DNA of 64,000 bases, taken from IMG/VR virus record IMGVR_UViG_3300043466_001817, positions 30,096 through 94,095 of that record; one strand, written 5' to 3'. Both the position numbers and the translations under genes were made by a program. Within the stretch, counting starts at the first letter, position 1; the number at the start of each line of letters is the position of its first letter. Of this stretch, positions 8,244 through 15,719 are shown one piece after another. This DNA is from a virus. Under the pieces are notes generated by a model. The model saw nothing but the letters and a program-made list of their open reading frames with translations. It searched no databases and was not told the origin of the DNA.

Positions 8244-9011
8244 ATGAAGAACAATAAAGGCTATTACAGTTGGATCCACTCTATGAAAAACGCTGCCTTG
8301 GAATCTCACTTCAAGGGTCGTGAAATGATCAATGAAGCTAAAAAAAGAACAGATGATAATTCTGATTCCGAAGATAGATATGATCCAAAAATTGCCGCTG
8401 AATTGGCCAAATTAAGACAAGAAAGAGCCGGGCAATTTACTTCAGAACTAGAAAGATCTAGACGTGCAGAAGAAGCCCAAAAAGCAGAAGCTATGCGTCC
8501 ATTATCTTTAGATGTAGAAGGGGCCGAAGAACTTCCAGATGTAGGCATACAGGCTCATAGAAGAGCCATGCGAAAAGATTTAGGAGTAGAAGATTTAAAT
8601 GGTGATGGAGTAAAAGATGCCAATGATGTTGTTGCTGATGGACAAGACGGCGTAATGGGCAATCAAAGAATTCCTGCTGGATTACCAAAAGCCCAGTGGG
8701 CAGCGGCCAGAGGCATTCAAGGCACCAAAGGATTGGGAGAAATTCCAGGAACCCATCAAGCATTGAGAGATCTCACATTGGCTTTGGATATGAGATCAAA
8801 GGGTGAACACGGAGAGCTTTCAAAGTATCACAAACAATTATTAAAGATTCACGATCAAGCCGCAAGAGATGCTTCAATTTCTAGAGAAAGAAATGTAAGA
8901 GCCGATGCTGCTGCAGAGCATGCAGATGAAATGCTAGGAGCAGGACATGGCCCGCTAGGTCTCAGATTTGAAAGTGTCAATCAAAAGATTTCAAGATTGT
9001 TGAATGGCTGA
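8244..9011 (+). CDS. Hypothetical helical protein
   Basis: 255 aa from ATG 8244 (MKNNKGYYSWIHSMKNAAL). Highly charged and helical, with an NGDGVKDANDV stretch at about residue 115 that resembles an EF-hand/dockerin-type calcium loop (DxNxDGxxD). The C-terminal half is rich in Ala and His. Likely a late, possibly packaged protein. Not recognised. Confidence 0.75.
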   Translation: MKNNKGYYSWIHSMKNAALESHFKGREMINEAKKRTDDNSDSEDRYDPKIAAELAKLRQERAGQFTSELERSRRAEEAQKAEAMRPLSLDVEGAEELPDVGIQAHRRAMRKDLGVEDLNGDGVKDANDVVADGQDGVMGNQRIPAGLPKAQWAAARGIQGTKGLGEIPGTHQALRDLTLALDMRSKGEHGELSKYHKQLLKIHDQAARDASISRERNVRADAAAEHADEMLGAGHGPLGLRFESVNQKISRLLNG

Positions 9012-9218
9012 TCAGAGATCTGGATAACCGATCTCTCTAGACCACTCCCATTCTTCCCATAACAATTTAGCAAATTCGTCGTCAGGGTCATGACGACGAA
9101 TTTCTATTTCTGCGATACCTTCAGCACAAATGTGAGCATCCATTTCCCACGAAAACCAACGCCACACATCCGGCTGCAGGATCTTGTTAGTGATCAGGCA
9201 GCGGACTTCTTTTGACAT
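9012..9218 (-). CDS. Small acidic Trp-rich protein
   Basis: 68 aa, Trp-rich (VWRWFSWEMD, LLWEEWEWSRE). Starts one base after the stop of the upstream minus gene. The stop abuts the convergent gene at 9011. Function unknown. Confidence 0.7.
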   Translation of the reverse strand: MSKEVRCLITNKILQPDVWRWFSWEMDAHICAEGIAEIEIRRHDPDDEFAKLLWEEWEWSREIGYPDL

Positions 9219-9219
9219 G

Positions 9220-9468
9220 TTAATTCAATGTAAATGCAGTGCAACCAGCGGGTAGTGCTGCTGGTAGACCAAAAGGCTCTATTGGAAGGATATTTGGACC
9301 TTGTGGAAAGGTCAATGCTGTTTGGAATGTATTTCCGCTTCTATTTACAAAATAAAACGTAACTCCAGCAGCGGTGGCGCCAGTATTATTTACTAGAACG
9401 CCTTTGCACTTTAAAATTTTTGATCCATCTAAAGTTATTGGGTTTAATGAAAAGTATTTGTCGTACAT
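9220..9468 (-). CDS. Small putative virion protein
   Basis: 82 aa, beta-rich with no charged clusters (GATAAGVTFYFVNRSGN...). Preceded by a late promoter octamer, so probably structural (decoration or fibre-associated). No homologue recognised. Confidence 0.7.
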   Translation of the reverse strand: MYDKYFSLNPITLDGSKILKCKGVLVNNTGATAAGVTFYFVNRSGNTFQTALTFPQGPNILPIEPFGLPAALPAGCTAFTLN

Positions 9469-9475
9469 GTTACAA

Positions 9476-9483
9476 ATATTTAG
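9476..9483 (-). promoter_or_regulatory. Late promoter octamer CTAAATAT
   Basis: TAAATA core 7 bp upstream of ATG 9468 on the minus strand. Confidence 0.55.
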
Positions 9484-9503
9484 TAATAGATAAATACTTT
9501 AAA

Positions 9504-9575
9504 TGCGGCTGGAGGGAATCGAACCCTCGTGACGGGTTTGGAAAACCCGCGTAATGGCCGTTATACGACAGCCGC
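9504..9575 (-). tRNA. tRNA-Gly(UCC)
   Basis: 72 nt. Acceptor GCGGCTG/CAGCCGC, anticodon loop TTTCCAA in a CGGGT/ACCCG stem, T-arm GAGGGTTCGATTCCCTC, discriminator A. No CCA encoded. Confidence 0.92.
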
Positions 9576-9587
9576 AGAAAGACAAAT

Positions 9588-9782
9588 ATGAAAAAGATCA
9601 ATGAAGGTAATCTTTATAATGTTGAAACAAGTGAACCTAAAAAAGACAGAAGTAGCGAACTAGACAGTGTTACTAAAGTAATGATGGATCAATTTTGGGA
9701 GGCTATGGGCAGACAGGGAGTAACCCCAAAAAAAGCCAAAATGATAGCCAAACAAACTTTTGCATCAGACATCAACACCTAG
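9588..9782 (+). CDS. Small hypothetical protein
   Basis: 64 aa (MKKINEGNLYN...), charged, with a helical C-terminus. Converges with and overlaps the 3' end of the minus gene at 9765 by 18 bp. INEG could be a prohead-protease site. No promoter of either class is obvious. Confidence 0.55.
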   Translation: MKKINEGNLYNVETSEPKKDRSSELDSVTKVMMDQFWEAMGRQGVTPKKAKMIAKQTFASDINT

Positions 9783-9971
9783 AGCAAATTTTATCTTATT
9801 CATCTTATTTGCATCGAAATGCTCATCAAATTGCTTGATGAGTTTTTCTTTCATCTGGCAAAATTTATTGTATTCTTTGGTAGAAGCCTGATCATCGGTT
9901 TCCATTCTACCAAGACGATACATAACATGCCCGTACTCATAAATCAGTTCTTCCAATTCACTGTTATTCAT
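9765..9971 (-). CDS. Small helical early protein
   Basis: 68 aa from ATG 9971 (MNNSELEELIYEYGHVMYRLG). The start is set by TATAAT followed by exactly six bases. Predicted all-helical. Function unknown. Confidence 0.75.
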   Translation of the reverse strand: MNNSELEELIYEYGHVMYRLGRMETDDQASTKEYNKFCQMKEKLIKQFDEHFDANKMNKIKFALGVDV

Positions 9972-9977
9972 GCTAGT

Positions 9978-10005
9978 ATTATAACACAAGTAAAACAATA
10001 GTCAA
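9978..10005 (-). promoter_or_regulatory. Early promoter, leaderless
   Basis: TTGACT - 16 bp - TATAAT, then 6 bp to ATG 9971. Confidence 0.85.
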
Positions 10006-10006
10006 A

Positions 10007-10014
10007 TATAAATA
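10007..10014 (+). promoter_or_regulatory. Late promoter TATAAATA
   Basis: Exact T4 late consensus 5 bp upstream of ATG 10020, divergent from the early promoter next to it. Confidence 0.7.
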
Positions 10015-10019
10015 TCTAC

Positions 10020-10490
10020 ATGGTAAACAAAGACAAGAAATTTATTATCAATGAAGGCCGCGCAATCACCAATGGCAAATTTGCTTATGGTGGCTTCCCA
10101 CGTATATTAAAAGAATCCAATTCATATGGATCTACACACATTGAAATGTTTGATGACATCATGGCCGGCAATGATCAAAAAGCCAAAGATTTAATTAAAA
10201 AAATTGATGCTGCGAGAGGAACCGGCCCTACTTTAGATGATGTCACACACAGCCTAGAATTACATAAGCATCTTTTGAGCACTCTAGGAGAAAATCACCC
10301 ACACGTCCGTGGTCTAAGCAACGGATTAAAGGATATCTACGATACTGCTCTAGAGTTTGAAAAGAATCCATCAGGAATTTCACAAAAAGATCGTGAAGAT
10401 TATGCCAAATCAGTTGACATGATGAAAAATGATAAACATGCCAACACACTATCTTGGATGATGGACTATATGGATCCCAATTACATGTAA
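10020..10490 (+). CDS. Hypothetical, possibly head-internal protein
   Basis: 156 aa. The N-terminus (MVNKDKKFIINEGRA) carries I-N-E before Gly, matching the T4 gp21 cleavage pattern, as in the MKxFKQFLxE proteins. The rest is helical and charged (HKHLLSTLGENHPHVRGLSNGLKDIYD). Own late promoter and a strong terminator downstream, so it is a single-gene unit. Confidence 0.75.
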   Translation: MVNKDKKFIINEGRAITNGKFAYGGFPRILKESNSYGSTHIEMFDDIMAGNDQKAKDLIKKIDAARGTGPTLDDVTHSLELHKHLLSTLGENHPHVRGLSNGLKDIYDTALEFEKNPSGISQKDREDYAKSVDMMKNDKHANTLSWMMDYMDPNYM

Positions 10491-10525
10491 AATTAAATAC
10501 CCCTGAGATCGTATCTCAAGGCCGA

Positions 10526-10554
10526 CAACCCCGAGCGCTCGGGGTTGTTTCTTT
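10526..10554 (+). terminator. Rho-independent terminator
   Basis: Near-perfect hairpin CAACCCCGAG/CTCGGGGTTG followed by TTTCTTT. The T-tract runs straight into the next late promoter. Confidence 0.85.
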
Positions 10555-10561
10555 ATAAATA
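10554..10561 (+). promoter_or_regulatory. Late promoter TATAAATA
   Basis: Exact consensus 5 bp upstream of ATG 10567. Confidence 0.7.
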
Positions 10562-10566
10562 TTTCT

Positions 10567-11424
10567 ATGCTTAAACATGTTGGTGATAAATGGTATGTTC
10601 TTGATTCAACTGGCAAAAAAGTTTTAGGCAAGCATGCCTCGAAAGCCAAAGCAGTTGCACAACTACAAGCAATTGAAATTTCAAAAGAAGAAAGAAATGA
10701 ATCAAGGATAATGTCTTTCGGAGATTATCTCAAAGAAGGGTTATCTACTTTGGAATATCACCAAGAACTCAATCCTGAACTCTGGGATGGAAATGAGTTA
10801 AAACAAGAAGTTAAAGACAAACTAATTGAGATTGGGAAAACTTGGGTTGAATGGGCAAATATTCCGATTGAAGCCGTTAAAGATTTAATTTTGGTAGGTG
10901 GAAATGCAAACTTTAATTACACACCAAAGTCGGATATTGATGTTCATATTCTCATTGATGTTGATGAGATTCCAAACTGCCCAGATTTTATTGATGATTA
11001 TCTAAAAGACAAGAAACAACTTTGGTCTCTAACACACGACATCAAAGTTCATGGTCATGATGTAGAAATTTATGCTCAAGACATGAACGATGGGTTTGTT
11101 CAAGATCAAGGAGTTTATAGTCTTACAAAAGATGAATGGTTAGTAGAACCAATTCATAAAGAAGTAAGCCTAGATGATCCTCATGTTAGCAAAAAGGTTC
11201 AAGATTACATTGGACAAATTGATGCATTAATTGCATCAAATGCAGAAGATAAATCATTTGAAAAGTTGAAAAATAAGTTTAAAAATATGAGACAATCAGA
11301 TATCAAAAAAGCCGGAGAATTTTCTCACGGCAATTTGATATTCAAAGAACTCAGAAATCTTGGTTATCTTGACCGAATGAATGACTATATCAAGTCAAAG
11401 CAAGATGAACGCTTGAGTTTATGA
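10567..11424 (+). CDS. Predicted nucleotidyltransferase with targeting-like segment
   Basis: 285 aa. Residues 1-40 form a small domain (DKWYVLDSTGKKVLGKHASKAKA). A segment IMSFGDYLKEG at about residue 50 fits the capsid-targeting pattern with L-K-E before Gly. The main domain (about 80-200) has GGNANFNYTPKSDIDVHILID, matching the GG/S-x-D-x-D catalytic signature of minimal nucleotidyltransferases (polymerase beta fold), with a third acidic position plausible in HDVEIYAQD. Late promoter. Substrate unknown; it may modify a host RNA or protein. Confidence 0.75.
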   Translation: MLKHVGDKWYVLDSTGKKVLGKHASKAKAVAQLQAIEISKEERNESRIMSFGDYLKEGLSTLEYHQELNPELWDGNELKQEVKDKLIEIGKTWVEWANIPIEAVKDLILVGGNANFNYTPKSDIDVHILIDVDEIPNCPDFIDDYLKDKKQLWSLTHDIKVHGHDVEIYAQDMNDGFVQDQGVYSLTKDEWLVEPIHKEVSLDDPHVSKKVQDYIGQIDALIASNAEDKSFEKLKNKFKNMRQSDIKKAGEFSHGNLIFKELRNLGYLDRMNDYIKSKQDERLSL

Positions 11425-11568
11425 TTCTAGATATCCACTGTCTATGGCCATGCACCATAAACCATAAAGAATGATGCCGACCCCTACGGATGTAAAAGTC
11501 ATCAGGAATAAGCAGAAATGCCAATTTTTAATTACAAAATCTATAAATTCTTTTATCGATTCTAGCAT
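11419..11568 (-). CDS. Small single-pass membrane protein
   Basis: 49 aa (MLESIKEFIDFVIKNW...), with a hydrophobic segment HFCLFLMTFTSVGVGIILYGLWCM forming one transmembrane helix. Start set by TATAAT plus six bases. Its stop overlaps the stop of the convergent gene. Could act at the host membrane early in infection. Confidence 0.65.
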   Translation of the reverse strand: MLESIKEFIDFVIKNWHFCLFLMTFTSVGVGIILYGLWCMAIDSGYLES

Positions 11569-11574
11569 AGGATA

Positions 11575-11580
11575 ATTATA
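11575..11580 (-). promoter_or_regulatory. Early -10 box, leaderless
   Basis: TATAAT six bases upstream of ATG 11568. The -35 region is poor. Confidence 0.5.
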
Positions 11581-11605
11581 TAGATTTCCTATGGTTTAGA
11601 AATGG

Positions 11606-11860
11606 TTAATTTCTCTCAACAAATTCAACCCAATCTTGCTTGACCAAATGGTTTCCCTGATAGCCATCTTTAATTTTTGACACATCCCACCAGATGGTAT
11701 CACCAACCTGGATATCCTCAGTTAGTTTATCTCCAATAGCAAGAACCTGTGCTGGGATAATTTTTGAAGTTGATTTTTCAGTATAAATGATGCCCGCTTC
11801 ACTGGTCTTTTGACCACCGATCAAAGCCTTAGCCAATATCCATTTTCCAATAGGTTTCAT
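11606..11860 (-). CDS. GroES-like co-chaperonin (T4 gp31 analogue)
   Basis: 84 aa. It matches the Cpn10 layout: PIGKWILAKAL start, a mobile-loop segment KTSEAGIIYTEKS, a PAQVLAIGDK strand, VGDTIWWD, and HLVKQDWVEFV at the end. The family caps GroEL; T4 gp31 replaces GroES to fold the major capsid protein, which is the likely role here. AAAGGAAAAAC precedes the ATG. It overlaps the upstream gene by 4 bp. Shorter than bacterial GroES (about 97 aa). Confidence 0.85.
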   Translation of the reverse strand: MKPIGKWILAKALIGGQKTSEAGIIYTEKSTSKIIPAQVLAIGDKLTEDIQVGDTIWWDVSKIKDGYQGNHLVKQDWVEFVERN

Positions 11861-12054
11861 GTTTTTCCTTTTATATCAAAAGTTTCATTTTTCCACATTT
11901 TTATTTGGTCTACTCGGAAATGTCTAATAGTGGAATCCGAAAGAACAACACACCAAACATCATTTTCAAAAGTTCCACCATCACGAATATAAATTGCGTA
12001 TCCATCTCCCAAAGGGGTTAACACTGGAATTGGATTTTTAAATTCGTGAAACAT
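11857..12054 (-). CDS. Small hypothetical protein
   Basis: 65 aa, beta-rich (TPLGDGYAIYIRDGGTFENDVWCVVLSDSTIRHFRVDQI), with an SH3-like look. It starts 11 nt after the 3' end of tRNA-Gln, so it is probably co-transcribed with the tRNA, and is coupled to the GroES-like gene by a 4-bp overlap. Confidence 0.75.
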   Translation of the reverse strand: MFHEFKNPIPVLTPLGDGYAIYIRDGGTFENDVWCVVLSDSTIRHFRVDQIKMWKNETFDIKGKT

Positions 12055-12065
12055 AATATTAAAAC

Positions 12066-12136
12066 TGGAGGTGAGAGATTTGAACTCCCGACATCAAGGA
12101 CCAAAGCCTTGCGTTCTACCAACTGAACTAACCTCC
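12066..12136 (-). tRNA. tRNA-Gln(UUG)
   Basis: 71 nt. Anticodon loop CTTTGGT in a CAAGG/CCTTG stem, T-arm GGGAGTTCAAATCTCTC, acceptor GGAGGTT/..CCTCC, discriminator A. No CCA encoded. The stop codon of the upstream HNH gene lies inside its acceptor stem. Confidence 0.9.
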
Positions 12137-12637
12137 ACTATTTCTTCCTGCAAATGTATCTGTTTGTGAATGACAATTAGGACACAAAAATCTAAGATTA
12201 TCTATTCTATTATCGTTATGTATTCCATTTTTATGATCTAATTGTAATGTTATTGATTTTTTATTCCATATATCTTGCAACCCACATTCATCACATTTAT
12301 AATCTAAAAGTTTTTCTTTAACTAATCTTTTTTTCAATATTTGTCTATTGTTATAGCATGAATTTTTTACAAGTATTTTTTTTAGATCTAAAGGAGTTCT
12401 AGCTCCTTTGGGTCTATTTTTATTAGAACCTCTTCCTTCTGGAATATGAGAATAATCAATTTTATCCTCTAATAATCTAGTCTTAAGAGTTTTTACATTT
12501 CCGCCTTTGTTTAATAAATTAAATTTGGAAAGTATACAAGAAAAAGTATCACATGATAAAACAATTTTAATTAATTCTTTTTTACTTATTTTCCAAATTG
12601 GGGATCTTCTATTTCTCACACAAGTATTTAGTATCAC
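12128..12637 (-). CDS. HNH homing endonuclease
   Basis: 169 aa from GTG 12637 (a GTG at 12619 is an alternative). The N-terminal domain KKELIKIVLSCDTFSCILSKF...GGNVKTLKTRL is the helical DNA-binding module usual in phage HNH homing enzymes. The C-terminal HNH has CDECG...LQLDHKNGIHNDNRIDNLRFLCPNCHSQT, with the two CxxC zinc ligands and the DH...N...H core. Its stop lies in the tRNA-Gln acceptor stem. A free-standing mobile gene is likely, cutting a homing site in related phages. Confidence 0.88.
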   Translation of the reverse strand: MILNTCVRNRRSPIWKISKKELIKIVLSCDTFSCILSKFNLLNKGGNVKTLKTRLLEDKIDYSHIPEGRGSNKNRPKGARTPLDLKKILVKNSCYNNRQILKKRLVKEKLLDYKCDECGLQDIWNKKSITLQLDHKNGIHNDNRIDNLRFLCPNCHSQTDTFAGRNSGG

Positions 12638-12651
12638 AAATATTTTAACAT

Positions 12652-13218
12652 TTATTGTGATACTGTAGAATGAATTTTAGCGCAGTAATTATTCATAATA
12701 ATTGAACTTGCACAACCAACATTGATGCTTCTCACAGAGCCATACTGCGGAATGTAAAGAATGTCATCACACATATTTATCACGTCTTTCGGAATGCCGA
12801 TTTGCTCCTGGCCAAACACAAAGACGTAATGGTTTGCAGGATCAAACTCGTAAGCATTTACATCTTTAGCATCATGTACATTGTCCACGCCAATTACTTT
12901 AATGGCCTTACCAACCCCATCCGGGCCAGCAAGCGATGCAACATAGTCGGCCAGTGAATCAATATCTCGTACATGCTTGAAATTAGTGTAGTGATGGGTT
13001 CCAACAGTCCCACGACGATCATATTTTTTATTACCGTAGACGACAACTTCCTTCGCAAGAAATGCGTTAGCGTTTCTAATGACGGTAGCAATATTGAAAT
13101 CGTTACCAATGTTGCAACATACCACAGAAAAATTATGACGTTTGCTGTCAAGATCTGCAATAATAGCATCGTGGTTCCAATAGTGGTAATAGTCGATAAG
13201 GTTGCGAGTCTCGGTCAT
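12652..13218 (-). CDS. SpoU/TrmH-family RNA 2'-O-methyltransferase
   Basis: 188 aa SPOUT enzyme. Motif 1 is NIGNDFNIATVIRNANAF, motif 2 FVFGQEQIGIPKDVI, motif 3 IPQYGSVRSINVGCASSII. These build the trefoil-knot S-adenosylmethionine site and supply the catalytic Arg and Glu. Family members methylate ribose in tRNA (position 18 or 34) or 23S rRNA. With many phage tRNAs nearby, tRNA is a likely target, but the exact base cannot be told. Leaderless promoter. Confidence 0.88.
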   Translation of the reverse strand: MTETRNLIDYYHYWNHDAIIADLDSKRHNFSVVCCNIGNDFNIATVIRNANAFLAKEVVVYGNKKYDRRGTVGTHHYTNFKHVRDIDSLADYVASLAGPDGVGKAIKVIGVDNVHDAKDVNAYEFDPANHYVFVFGQEQIGIPKDVINMCDDILYIPQYGSVRSINVGCASSIIMNNYCAKIHSTVSQ

Positions 13219-13225
13219 TGGTTAT

Positions 13226-13253
13226 AGTATACATCAAGAACGGGAAGAGTCAA
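13226..13253 (-). promoter_or_regulatory. Early promoter, leaderless
   Basis: TTGACT - 16 bp - TATACT, then 7 bp to ATG 13218. Confidence 0.85.
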
Positions 13254-14367
13254 CCATTGCAATGCGTTCTCCGATCCATTCCATGCAGTTCACGGCCATG
13301 CTGTTGCCAAGCGCCCTGTAGCGAGGACCATCGGGACATTCATCAGCAGACTTGTTCTTCCAAGGAATGCTAGTGTAGTTATCAGGGAAGCCCTGAAGCC
13401 TCTCACATTCAATTGGAGTCAATCTACGAACAGACATGGACTGGACAACCGCAGTGGTTGCACGGGTATCACCGGAATCAAAAATATTTTGCGTAGGTGC
13501 GACATCACCTTCAACCCAAGTCTCATCATCTGTGTTAGACTGGGCTCTCTTTGATTTGGTGAACGGTACGGGTATGTATGCACCATGCCCATCCAATTCA
13601 GTATGAGATCTCACACCGCGAGTGCCAAGAGTTCCAGAAACCTCCTGGGCCACCATAGCAAAGCCATCTGCCCTGCTGTAATCGTGGCAGGTAGTTTCAA
13701 GACACGGGGCTATTTCGTGGCTTGTGACGCAATTGCTTGAAGTGCTTTCTCCAGAACCAAAGGCAATCTCCTCGCCCTTCTTTCTGCGCGACGCAGAATC
13801 CCGGAGCACGCTTTGGCGCTCAAAAAGAACCTTGGCTGCACTGGTTGTGTCTCCAAGACATCCGACAACGAACACACGTCTCCGTCTTTGCGGGACGGCG
13901 TTCGGATGCCGTTGTGTTCTGACCCATTGAGAGTCAAGGACTCTGTAGGACCACCCATACCCCAGTTGCCCCAGCGCCCCGAGGAAGGAACCAAAATCCC
14001 TTCCTCCGTTGGATGACAGGACTCCGGGGACATTTTCCCAGACAATCCATCTAGGCCGTAGACGTTTAGCGATCTCAAGGTAGGTAAGCATGAGGCCACC
14101 TCTTGGGTCTTTAAGACCTCCTCTGAGTCCTGCAACTGAAAAAGATTGACAGGGGGTTCCCCCGACGAGTAGGTCGATGTCGCCTTCTTTGAGGTTCCAC
14201 GTTTCATATTTTGTCATGTCTCCTAGGTTTGGAACATTTGGGTAGTGATGTGCGAGAACAGCAGATGGAAATGGTTCAATGTCGCTAAATGCAACCGGCG
14301 TCCATCCAAGAGGATGCCACGCCACAGTTGCTGCTTCAATTCCACTGCAAACTGAAAGATATCTCAT
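13234..14367 (-). CDS. DNA (cytosine-5-)-methyltransferase
   Basis: 377 aa C5-methylase. Motif I LSVCSGIEAATVAW, motif IV GGTPCQSFSVAG with the catalytic PCQ cysteine, motif VI WENVPGV, motif VIII QRRRRVFVVG, a variable target-recognition region (about 200-310), and motifs IX-X RRLTPIECERLQGFPDNYT and RYRALGNSMAVNCMEW. All catalytic motifs are intact. It would methylate a short DNA target and probably protects phage DNA from restriction. No cognate nuclease nearby. It starts 2 bp after the upstream gene, so it is in an operon with the nucleotidyltransferase. Confidence 0.93.
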   Translation of the reverse strand: MRYLSVCSGIEAATVAWHPLGWTPVAFSDIEPFPSAVLAHHYPNVPNLGDMTKYETWNLKEGDIDLLVGGTPCQSFSVAGLRGGLKDPRGGLMLTYLEIAKRLRPRWIVWENVPGVLSSNGGRDFGSFLGALGQLGYGWSYRVLDSQWVRTQRHPNAVPQRRRRVFVVGCLGDTTSAAKVLFERQSVLRDSASRRKKGEEIAFGSGESTSSNCVTSHEIAPCLETTCHDYSRADGFAMVAQEVSGTLGTRGVRSHTELDGHGAYIPVPFTKSKRAQSNTDDETWVEGDVAPTQNIFDSGDTRATTAVVQSMSVRRLTPIECERLQGFPDNYTSIPWKNKSADECPDGPRYRALGNSMAVNCMEWIGERIAMVDSSRS

Positions 14368-14368
14368 T

Positions 14369-14809
14369 TTAGTCTTTTTGCCAGTTGTTCAGAATCCAAC
14401 TTGAAGAGTTCTTCTTATCTTCTCCACCGACACCGAACATGAATGAAAGATTAATATCATGATAATCCATCTCAGGAATGTTTTTTCCGTTCCTATCTCC
14501 GCCGTTGGCGAAGATAATGTGAGCATCGGGATACATCATTCTGACTTTATGAATAGCATCCTTTGCGCTGCCATCGTCATCATTGAATTCAATGACTTCA
14601 TCAACACCCTTGATGTGCTTGATGATCGTGGCTCTTTCATTGAACGGCAAGAAACTCTTGCCCTTCTTTCTTACGAGCCATGCGTCGGAATTGACACCAA
14701 CGATTAGATAGGTTCCATGACTACGAGCAGCAGCAATGTATGCAATGTGTCCGCTGTGAATGGGATCAAAGCCACCAGTAATCAAAACAATAGTCATGTT
14801 CTTGCTCAT
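14369..14809 (-). CDS. Cytidylyltransferase-like nucleotidyltransferase
   Basis: 146 aa from ATG 14809, with TTGGAG 8 bp upstream. GGFDPIHSGHIAYI is the HxGH signature of the cytidylyltransferase/HldE-C family, and FLPFNERATIIKHIKGVDEV follows as expected. Such enzymes move AMP or CMP to a sugar-phosphate, pantetheine-phosphate or NMN. The missing ISSTxIR end is replaced by NSSSWILNNW, so the substrate is unclear. Downstream of tRNA-Glu. Confidence 0.8.
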   Translation of the reverse strand: MSKNMTIVLITGGFDPIHSGHIAYIAAARSHGTYLIVGVNSDAWLVRKKGKSFLPFNERATIIKHIKGVDEVIEFNDDDGSAKDAIHKVRMMYPDAHIIFANGGDRNGKNIPEMDYHDINLSFMFGVGGEDKKNSSSWILNNWQKD

Positions 14810-14821
14810 GTAAATCTCCAA

Positions 14822-14895
14822 TGACCCCACCGAGAATCGAACTCGGAGTCTTCTCCTTGAAAGGGAGACGATTTAGCCACTTAATCTATGGGGCC
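14822..14895 (-). tRNA. tRNA-Glu(UUC)
   Basis: 74 nt. Acceptor GGCCCCA/TGGGGTC, anticodon loop CTTTCAA in a TCTCC/GGAGA stem, T-arm CCGAGTTCGATTCTCGG. No CCA encoded. Confidence 0.92.
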
Positions 14896-14901
14896 TTTAT
14901 A

Positions 14902-15345
14902 TTATTTAATGCGCTTTCTTCCGTATGCAAACGCAGAAGCAATCACAATCAAAGCTGCGCCAGCAGGAGAAGGACAATCGTTTCCACGACCACACTGATT
15001 TGGATCTATTCCACCGAAAGGCATCGTGATGCTTTCAATGCGATCATGCTGCACAGGAATGGCAAAGTCCTGATTCACCATCTGAATGGTGCAAACAAGA
15101 TTGTTATGGTTGTAGATCTTGTATATCCAATAGCCATCAGCCTTGCCCATGAATAGATTGTTACCGACAATCGACGCAGGAACCGTAGGAGGATTGATTG
15201 CCTCCGTGGTAGGCGTAGGCATTGTGTATGCCGTATCAAAGGTCAGAGGATTGTCGAAGTGTTCACCGAGGTAAGTAGAACCCTGATAAACGGAACGGTC
15301 AATAACCTGACCGGGCATATAAAGAGTAGACACAGAAGTAAGCAT
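14902..15345 (-). CDS. Early protein with PEP-CTERM-like tail
   Basis: 147 aa. Mostly beta-like and polar. The last 24 residues (CPSPAGAALIVIASAFAYGRKR) form a hydrophobic helix flanked by a Pro-containing motif and Arg/Lys, like a PEP-CTERM/tail-anchor signal. No N-terminal signal peptide. Leaderless early promoter. It could anchor in the host inner membrane. No family recognised. Confidence 0.75.
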   Translation of the reverse strand: MLTSVSTLYMPGQVIDRSVYQGSTYLGEHFDNPLTFDTAYTMPTPTTEAINPPTVPASIVGNNLFMGKADGYWIYKIYNHNNLVCTIQMVNQDFAIPVQHDRIESITMPFGGIDPNQCGRGNDCPSPAGAALIVIASAFAYGRKRIK

Positions 15346-15351
15346 GGTTGT

Positions 15352-15379
15352 ATTATATCCTGTCCAATAACAAAGTCAA
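15352..15379 (-). promoter_or_regulatory. Early promoter, leaderless
   Basis: TTGACT - 16 bp - TATAAT, then 6 bp to ATG 15345. Confidence 0.88.
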
Positions 15380-15380
15380 A

Positions 15381-15719
15381 TTATTCCATATCGGTTTTGC
15401 GGTGCAAATTATTATTATCGTTTGCTTCCTGAACCATATCATTCAGGCCAAGTTCTTCATCAAGCATTGCCAACCTGTCCATAGCCTGTTGACGCTTCAT
15501 CATTTCAATTCTAGCCGGTGTGCGGAACTTCTTCATGAAGTCACATTTGCAATGTTCAAACTCACGGTCGTCTGCGTGAATGAGAAGCCCGTCCCACTCA
15601 TCACACCAATGCCATCCGTTGGCAACTTCTTCTGCGGTCAGAATGACATTCTCATCGCCATCAAAAGGCTGCATGAGGTAGTTCCAACGCTCTTCAGACA
15701 TTCCGTGTTTATTAAACAT
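15381..15719 (-). CDS. Hypothetical protein with His/Cys motifs
   Basis: 112 aa from ATG 15719, which overlaps the upstream stop by 8 bp. NGWHWCDEWDGLLIHADDREFEHCKCDF contains His/Cys pairs that may bind metal. The C-terminus is charged and helical. Third gene or later of the 16736-15381 operon. Not recognised. Confidence 0.7.
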   Translation of the reverse strand: MFNKHGMSEERWNYLMQPFDGDENVILTAEEVANGWHWCDEWDGLLIHADDREFEHCKCDFMKKFRTPARIEMMKRQQAMDRLAMLDEELGLNDMVQEANDNNNLHRKTDME

